A stretch of 49,080 nt of DNA from the NCBI GenBank assembly GCA_018333535.1, contig JAGXTA010000083.1:1-49080 (forward strand), read 5' to 3'. This stretch comes from Deltaproteobacteria bacterium (GTDB taxonomy: Bacteria > Desulfobacterota > BSN033 > UBA1163). Every line of letters begins with the position of its first letter. Position 1 is the first letter of the stretch. Of this stretch, positions 44,803-49,080 are shown in pieces. Position numbers and translations under genes: made by a program. The notes under the pieces were generated by a model. The model was not told where the DNA came from. It did no database searches and saw only the letters and a program-made list of their open reading frames with translations.

Positions 44803-45705
44803 ATGCAAACCTTCAAATCCGGTTTTATCTCCATTCTTGGGAGACCCAACGTCGGGAAATCGACCCTTTTCAACCGAATCATCGGAGAGAAGATCGCTAT
44901 CGTTACCGATACGCCGCAAACCACACGGAATCGAATCCTTGGCATCAAAAATGTCGAAGGAGGACAGCTCATTTTTTTAGACACTCCCGGCATCCACGAG
45001 GGCCGGTCCGAATTGAACAGGCGAATGGTCCAGACTGCCATTGCCTCGAGCTGGGATGCGAATATCCTCCTCTACATGATTGAAGCCTCGTCCCCTCTTG
45101 CGGAAGAGGACCGGAAGATGGTCGGCTCGCTCGAGGGAAGCAAAGGGCTCCCCTTTCTGGTGATCAATAAGATCGATTTGGTCCGAAGAGAGAGGCTCCT
45201 CCCTTTGATGGATCGGTATCAGAAACTCCATCCCTTCGAGAAGATCATTCCTGTTTCGGCGGTTACGGGAGAAGGGGTGGACATCCTTCTCGAGGAACTC
45301 CTGAAGTCCCTTCCCGAGTCCCCGCCATACTATCCGGAGGAAGTTTTTACGGACCAGACGGAGAGGTCCATCGTTTCGGAGATGATCAGGGAGAAGGTGA
45401 TCCGTCAAACCTATCAGGAGGTGCCTCATTCATCCGCCGTGACCATCGAATCGTTTAAGGAACATCCCGAGAAGAATCTGGTGGTCATCCAGGCAACCAT
45501 CCATGTCGAAAAAGATTCTCAAAAAAAGATCCTCATCGGAAAAGGCGGTCAGAAGCTGAAAAAGATCGGGGAAGCGGCGCGTAAGGAGATCGAGGCCTTC
45601 CTGGAAAAGAGGGTTTTTCTGGAGTTGTGGGTGAAGGTCGAAAAGGATTGGACCCGGGACCCCCGCGCCCTCGATGAGCTGGGTTACTCACCCCTACGGA
45701 GGTGA
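44803..45705 (+). CDS. era: GTPase Era
   Basis: This 300-residue GTPase helps mature 16S rRNA and assemble the 30S subunit. G1 is GRPNVGKST (13-21), G2 lies in TPQTTRNRI, G3 is DTPG (about 60), and G4 is NKID (about 123). The C-terminal KH domain has ILIGKGGQKLKKIG (about 245-258). Length is standard. It is followed by rodZ after 7 nt. Confidence 0.97.
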   Translation: MQTFKSGFISILGRPNVGKSTLFNRIIGEKIAIVTDTPQTTRNRILGIKNVEGGQLIFLDTPGIHEGRSELNRRMVQTAIASSWDANILLYMIEASSPLAEEDRKMVGSLEGSKGLPFLVINKIDLVRRERLLPLMDRYQKLHPFEKIIPVSAVTGEGVDILLEELLKSLPESPPYYPEEVFTDQTERSIVSEMIREKVIRQTYQEVPHSSAVTIESFKEHPEKNLVVIQATIHVEKDSQKKILIGKGGQKLKKIGEAARKEIEAFLEKRVFLELWVKVEKDWTRDPRALDELGYSPLRR

Positions 45706-45712
45706 TTGTTTG

Positions 45713-46483
45713 TTGAAGGAAAGAGAGACCCTTGGAGAATTTCTCAAGAGAGAGCGGGAGCTGAAAAAGATCTCCCTGAGGGAGCTTTCAAAGAACACGA
45801 GAGTGAAGGAACACTTTCTCAAAGCCATCGAGGAGGACCGATATGAGCTTCTTCCTTCTCCAGTTTACATCAAGGGATTTATATCCGCGTATGCCAGATC
45901 TATTGGGTTCGATCCCCATGAAATCCTTCTTCGCTATGAGCGTTTTTTAAAGGGGGGGGAGGCCGTCCTTTCGGAAGTCAAATCCGGGAGAAAGCCTTTA
46001 AGAAAGAGCGTGGCCCCAAGAAAGACCCTATGGAACCGGAAACAAATCTGGGTGGTTTCAGGAGTCCTCGCCATCAGCTTTCTGATTTCTTATTTTCTGC
46101 ACCCTTATTTATCCGGTCCCCCTTTAGAGCAACCCCCGAGCAAACCGGAAGTCCGTGAAACCCCACTCCCCACCTCCACCCCGACCCCCCAAATTGCGGA
46201 GATTTCCCCTGCTGTTGGGGGAAAACCTTTCTTGGTTGAGATCAAGGCCATTGAGGAGACGTGGGTGCAGATTCAAGTCAATGGCCAGTCACAGACCGAG
46301 ACCCTCTTCAAGCCAGGAGAGGGGAGTTCTTATCAGGCAAACGACCGGGTCGAACTCGTGATCGGAAATGCCGGCGGTCTTGACCTGGTCTTCAATGGAA
46401 GGATGATGGAGAGGTTTGGCAAGTCAGGCGAAGTGGTGATATTGGTTTTCACGCCTCAGGGTGTGGAGAGGAAGAGGCCGTAA
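45713..46483 (+). CDS. rodZ: RodZ-like helix-turn-helix membrane protein
   Basis: This protein of about 256 residues has a cytoplasmic HTH domain (about 5-72, LGEFLKRERELKKISLRELS and VKEHFLKAIEEDRYELLP), a basic stretch, one membrane segment (about 112-130), a Pro/Thr-rich linker, and a C-terminal DUF4115 domain. RodZ ties MreB filaments to the membrane; here it is 5 kb from the mre operon. TTG at 45713 is chosen, 6 nt after GGAGGTGA, a ribosome site that overlaps the era stop. TTG at 45710 is the close alternative. The usual RodZ length is somewhat greater (about 300). Confidence 0.85.
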   Translation: MKERETLGEFLKRERELKKISLRELSKNTRVKEHFLKAIEEDRYELLPSPVYIKGFISAYARSIGFDPHEILLRYERFLKGGEAVLSEVKSGRKPLRKSVAPRKTLWNRKQIWVVSGVLAISFLISYFLHPYLSGPPLEQPPSKPEVRETPLPTSTPTPQIAEISPAVGGKPFLVEIKAIEETWVQIQVNGQSQTETLFKPGEGSSYQANDRVELVIGNAGGLDLVFNGRMMERFGKSGEVVILVFTPQGVERKRP

Positions 46484-46492
46484 AAGAAAAAA

Positions 46493-46594
46493 GCCAATAA
46501 GGAAGCCAGGAATGCAGGAAGCCAGGGGAAAAATTCCCTGCCGCAGGTCCTTTGGTCCTGGTTTTTTCATGGCTTCATGGTTTCCTTATTAGGA
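46493..46594. repeat. inverted-repeat element of CCAATAAGGAAGCC type
   Basis: The left end CCAATAAGGAAGCC is mirrored by a GGTTTCCTTATTAGG right end. Inside are GCAGGAAGCCAGG copies and a CAGGTCCTTTGGTCCTG palindrome. It is non-coding, about 100 nt, between rodZ and an unknown gene. Confidence 0.55.
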
Positions 46595-46617
46595 GATCAA
46601 AGGAGGGAAGGAAGCAG

Positions 46618-47106
46618 ATGTCGCAGCATGACGAAGGTGAGAGGGAAAAGATTTCATGGAGGGAGATTGACCGGAGAAGAGACCGGAGTCCTCATGCCCC
46701 GAAAGAACCTCCCGGAGAACAGAAGAGGTCTCGTCGGTCGGAGTGGGTGATGAAGAAGTATCGAAAGGAGGCGGATAAGCTCTTCATGGGAAAGAAAGGG
46801 ACGAAGAAGCATAAGAAGGCTCAGGGAGACATCGATCGTTTTCATGGCACGGAGCAGTTCAACGAAGCGGTCAAAAACTATTTGGATCAGTACGGTTTGC
46901 CCGATGATTGGCGCACACTCTCTCTTCTCCTGGATTACACCGATCCGGAGAAGGTTTTAGAGGCCATCCAGGCGATGAGACCTCTTTATGAGGCAAGATC
47001 ACCCATAGAGAAACAGGGCTTCAAAGCTAAACTCGATATCCTGGCCATGACCACCAGCCATAGCGACCTCCGGGATGCGGCCGAAGAGATGTTGAAAGCG
47101 TTATAA
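46618..47106 (+). CDS. uncharacterised charged protein, 162 residues
   Basis: I do not recognise a named family. Residues 1-75 are extremely rich in Lys/Arg/Glu and probably disordered (REKISWREIDRRRDRS, KKGTKKHKKAQ). The second half is compact and helical (WRTLSLLLDYTDPEKVLEAI). The basic N-terminus suggests nucleic-acid or ribosome contact, which would suit its position after era, but there is no direct evidence. ATG at 46618 follows GGAGGGAAGG. There are no membrane or secretion signals. Confidence 0.75.
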   Translation: MSQHDEGEREKISWREIDRRRDRSPHAPKEPPGEQKRSRRSEWVMKKYRKEADKLFMGKKGTKKHKKAQGDIDRFHGTEQFNEAVKNYLDQYGLPDDWRTLSLLLDYTDPEKVLEAIQAMRPLYEARSPIEKQGFKAKLDILAMTTSHSDLRDAAEEMLKAL

Positions 47107-47268
47107 TTTCACTCGGTTCATATCCGGAGGCTTCACGCCTTAGATTTTTTTCTCGGGGGGAATTTCAATGTGGTTTTCTGTTGAAGGGGTTGGCGCCTTT
47201 TCTGGCGCAATCGTTCGAGGCTCTTCTGCTCTCCATACTTGCCGAATCGTCCGCCTTTTTGCATATCC

Positions 47269-48114
47269 TTACAATTTATAATACATCAGCTCACGTGAAT
47301 AGGGCTTGACCTTGTTGATCAGCATGTTCTGCTCCTGCTGGTCCATCGGTTGAAAAGACCGGGCGATCCTGACATTCATCTCTAATTGATCGATGGTTTC
47401 ACAGCCCACCACAGCGGCTGAAATCGATTGGGTCATGGCAAAACGGAGAAACATCTCGATCGATTCATCCCCGAAAATCTTGGCACAGACCCCGCGTGAG
47501 AGAGTCTTCATTCCCAGAATTCCCATTCCTTTATCCAGAGCTTTTGGAAGGACCGCTTCGAGAAAAGACCAGTAATGGGGCTCGGCCGGATTAACAGGCA
47601 AGAGCACCACATCAAAGGGAAAGAGATCGAGGGCTCGCGAAAGAATGGTCGGGTTTCTGTGTCCGGAGATCCCGACAAACCGGACCAGTTTATTCCGTTT
47701 GGCCGCCTCAAGGGCTTTGATTGCCCCTCTCGGCCCGAAGATCTGCTCAACATCTTTTGAAGACCTCACATCGTGGATCATCCAGAGATCAAGAAAATCG
47801 GTGTTCATGTTTTGAAGGGTGACCTCAAGATGCTTTAAGGCTCCGTCTCCGCTTCGTTCGTGCGATTTGCTGGCCAGGAAGATTTCCCTCCGCCTTTCCT
47901 GGAGGGCCATCCCATAGTAGGATTCACTGCTCGCATAGGCCCGGGCCGATTCGAAGTAAGTGATTCCCAGATCGAGCGCACGACGGATCAGGGAGATCGC
48001 CTTCTCCTCCTCATCATGGGTTCTGAGAATCCCTTCTCCGCCCAAACCGAGGATGGAAATTTCCTCTCCTGTTTTTCCCAGAGGCCTTTTAGGAAGGATG
48101 TTTTTCTCAACCAT
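47269..48114 (-). CDS. aldo/keto reductase family protein
   Basis: This is a 281-residue TIM-barrel oxidoreductase. The opening LGKTGEEISILGLGGEGI and the barrel strands are typical. Active-site positions are Tyr60 (SARAY), Lys83 (LASKS) and His114 (MIHD). The usual Asp (FDTA) is replaced by Glu55 (FESA), which may change activity. The C-terminal part NVRIARSFQPMDQQE resembles the family members found in anaerobes, sometimes with iron-sulfur tails, but no cysteine cluster is present here. AAGGAGAGG precedes the ATG. The DUF3786 gene lies upstream on the same strand after 76 nt. Confidence 0.88.
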   Translation of the reverse strand: MVEKNILPKRPLGKTGEEISILGLGGEGILRTHDEEEKAISLIRRALDLGITYFESARAYASSESYYGMALQERRREIFLASKSHERSGDGALKHLEVTLQNMNTDFLDLWMIHDVRSSKDVEQIFGPRGAIKALEAAKRNKLVRFVGISGHRNPTILSRALDLFPFDVVLLPVNPAEPHYWSFLEAVLPKALDKGMGILGMKTLSRGVCAKIFGDESIEMFLRFAMTQSISAAVVGCETIDQLEMNVRIARSFQPMDQQEQNMLINKVKPYSRELMYYKL

Positions 48115-48190
48115 CTTCTGGACCTCTCCTTAACCTTCAGGATTTGAATTAACACGAATCCATATAGGAATCAACCTGGAATTCTCATTA

Positions 48191-48829
48191 TCAAAGAGCG
48201 GTCTGTTCGGCCAGACGTCGGCTCGTTTCAGCGACCATACACCAGATGGCATCGAGAGGAAGGTGTGACTGGATCGTCGAATCGAACAGGACCCGGATCT
48301 TCGGAGGGAACTCCTCATTTCCCTCCCAGAGGAGGTAAGCAAGAGGGATTCTTGGGAATACGTTAAGGGCGAAGGCCTTATTCCCATGATCCATTTCTGT
48401 TCCACCCAGTTTTCTGCCCGCTTTCAGAAAGGCCTCCGGATCTTTTCCGTATAGAACTTCCAGCTCTCTGACCTGGAGGCTATGGGGCCCCTGAAAAAAG
48501 TTGCTTCCCCCTTTGAGGTCCTTTTCGCTAACCCATCTGTTCTCGGGCTTGATCTCTTTGGCTCCAGTCAAATAGACCAGGACCATAAGAACAAAGAAAG
48601 GATGAAGTTTTTCAACAACGGTTTGATCATTCCACTCCACCCTAACGATTTTTCTTGTCTTTGGAGTAATCAGATATCTGAGATGATAGACAGGGAGGAT
48701 ATATCCTTCTCCGGTCGGATGGTATAGGGCATCGGTTCGGTTACAGACATCCGCAGGACGAAGCTGGGACAGATTATCCCAATGGAAAGCATCTGCGGCG
48801 ATTTGTCGATTGGCGCCTTCTTGTTTCAT
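48191..48829 (-). CDS. DUF3786 domain protein
   Basis: This 212-residue protein matches DUF3786: a Leu/Pro-rich LPVYHLRYLITP block (about 45-56), WVSEKDLKGGSNFFQGPH (about 98-115), and FPPKIRVLFDSTIQSHLPLDA (about 175-195, quoted in parts: IRVLFDSTI, SHLPLDAIW). The family's function is unknown; it is found mainly in anaerobes, sometimes beside corrinoid or C1 genes, which are not visible here. There is no signal peptide, so it is probably cytoplasmic. It may form an operon with the aldo/keto reductase. Confidence 0.8.
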   Translation of the reverse strand: MKQEGANRQIAADAFHWDNLSQLRPADVCNRTDALYHPTGEGYILPVYHLRYLITPKTRKIVRVEWNDQTVVEKLHPFFVLMVLVYLTGAKEIKPENRWVSEKDLKGGSNFFQGPHSLQVRELEVLYGKDPEAFLKAGRKLGGTEMDHGNKAFALNVFPRIPLAYLLWEGNEEFPPKIRVLFDSTIQSHLPLDAIWCMVAETSRRLAEQTAL

Positions 48830-48858
48830 TTGAGGAGGTGGTCTGAGGGGAGGCGAAA

Positions 48859-48928
48859 TGGTGGAGCTGAACGGGATCGAACCGTCGGCCTGTCGATTCG
48901 ACCGCTCTCCCGTTTGAGCTTGAGAGTG
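48859..48928 (-). pseudogene. decayed tRNA (tRNA-Ala-like) lacking an anticodon loop
   Basis: On the minus strand the 3' half is perfect: T stem GACGG/CCGTT, loop TTCGATC, then CAGCTCC, discriminator A and CCA. The D arm GCTC/GAGC is also intact. The anticodon stem GTCGA/TCGAC is joined by a single base instead of a 7-base loop, so no anticodon exists. The 5' acceptor strand reads CACTCTC and cannot pair with CAGCTCC. U at position 70 fits the alanine G3-U70 identity pair. The gene cannot yield a working tRNA. Confidence 0.6.
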
Positions 48929-48934
48929 GAAGTG

Positions 48935-49080
48935 CTACAGAATCCCTTTTGCTTTCAGCTCTAGCCTTCCTTTAATAGATTTGAAATACTTTTCCCTTGA
49001 AGCAGCCTCAGAGCGTGTTGTGTGTTCTTCTTTATAGACAAGCCTCCAGGGTTTTTTCCCTCGGGTTGATAAGCTTTTAT
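48935..49080 (-). CDS. GIY-YIG nuclease-family protein, C-terminal part (cut by window edge)
   Basis: The minus-strand frame is open from the window edge to a TAG at 48937-48935. It encodes KKPWRLVYKEEHTTRSEA and then REKYFKSIKGRLELK, the usual C-terminal half of small (about 85-residue) GIY-YIG proteins of the UvrC-N-like type. The GIY and YIG motifs lie beyond the window. It ends 6 nt before the decayed tRNA on the same strand. Confidence 0.75.
   Translation of the reverse strand, partial: KSLSTRGKKPWRLVYKEEHTTRSEAASREKYFKSIKGRLELKAKGIL

Noticed and set aside
47107-47170. terminator after the 162-residue unknown gene
   Set aside because: AGGC-TTCAC-GCCT followed by ATTTTTTT has only a four- to five-base stem, too weak to call.

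Overview
The window looks like chromosome from an anaerobic deltaproteobacterium (Desulfobacterota-like). The evidence is indirect. It has a split ETF:quinone oxidoreductase (FixC/FixX), a complete branched-chain-type ABC importer beside an acyl-CoA synthetase, a DUF3786 protein (a family I associate with such anaerobes), Gram-negative envelope genes (PpiD, MreBCD, PBP2, RodA, RodZ), frequent GTG/TTG starts, and many small palindromic repeats between genes. No rRNA, CRISPR array or prophage was seen.

Layout. 1-222: the end of an IS4-family transposase. 339-12399: a catabolic and transport region with FixX and FixC (-), a DUF362 protein (+), a long-chain acyl-CoA synthetase (+), and a six-gene importer operon on the minus strand (livM, livH, binding protein, livG, livF, second binding protein). 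That operon is driven by a near-consensus promoter at 12469-12496. 12706-16818: a small unknown gene, tRNA-Val(CAC), yebC, and the Holliday-junction genes ruvC, ruvA and ruvB. 16962-31598: a defence locus (next paragraph). 31782-34808: UDP-glucuronate decarboxylase and PpiD (-). 35201-40782: the rod-shape operon mreB-mreC-mreD-mrdA-rodA. 40862-48829: ssb (-), a TlpA-like thioredoxin, lon, era, rodZ, an unknown gene, an aldo/keto reductase (-) and a DUF3786 protein (-). 48859-49080: a decayed tRNA and the end of a GIY-YIG nuclease gene.

The defence locus is the most interesting part. Its large genes are an SNF2 helicase with a DUF3883 nuclease-like tail, a UvrD-type helicase, a DUF1156 adenine methylase and a DUF499 ATPase. 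This is the gene content of the helicase-methylase-ATPase (Hma-type) systems. Two gaps between core genes carry extra genes. Between the SNF2 and UvrD genes lie an AlbA_2/HATPase protein and a 59-residue orphan. Between the methylase and the ATPase lies a DUF433/DUF5615 toxin-antitoxin pair. Just before uvrD sits a second, diverged copy of the SNF2 gene's last codons, and its stop overlaps the uvrD start as TAATG. The sequence therefore records that cargo was placed between two genes that once overlapped. The methylase gene has also absorbed palindromic repeats in frame.

Other mobile traces are a 240-bp element with IS66-type ends and a perfect 8-bp target duplication beside the mreB promoter, a 171-bp inverted-repeat element between ruvA and ruvB, and several dispersed repeat families.
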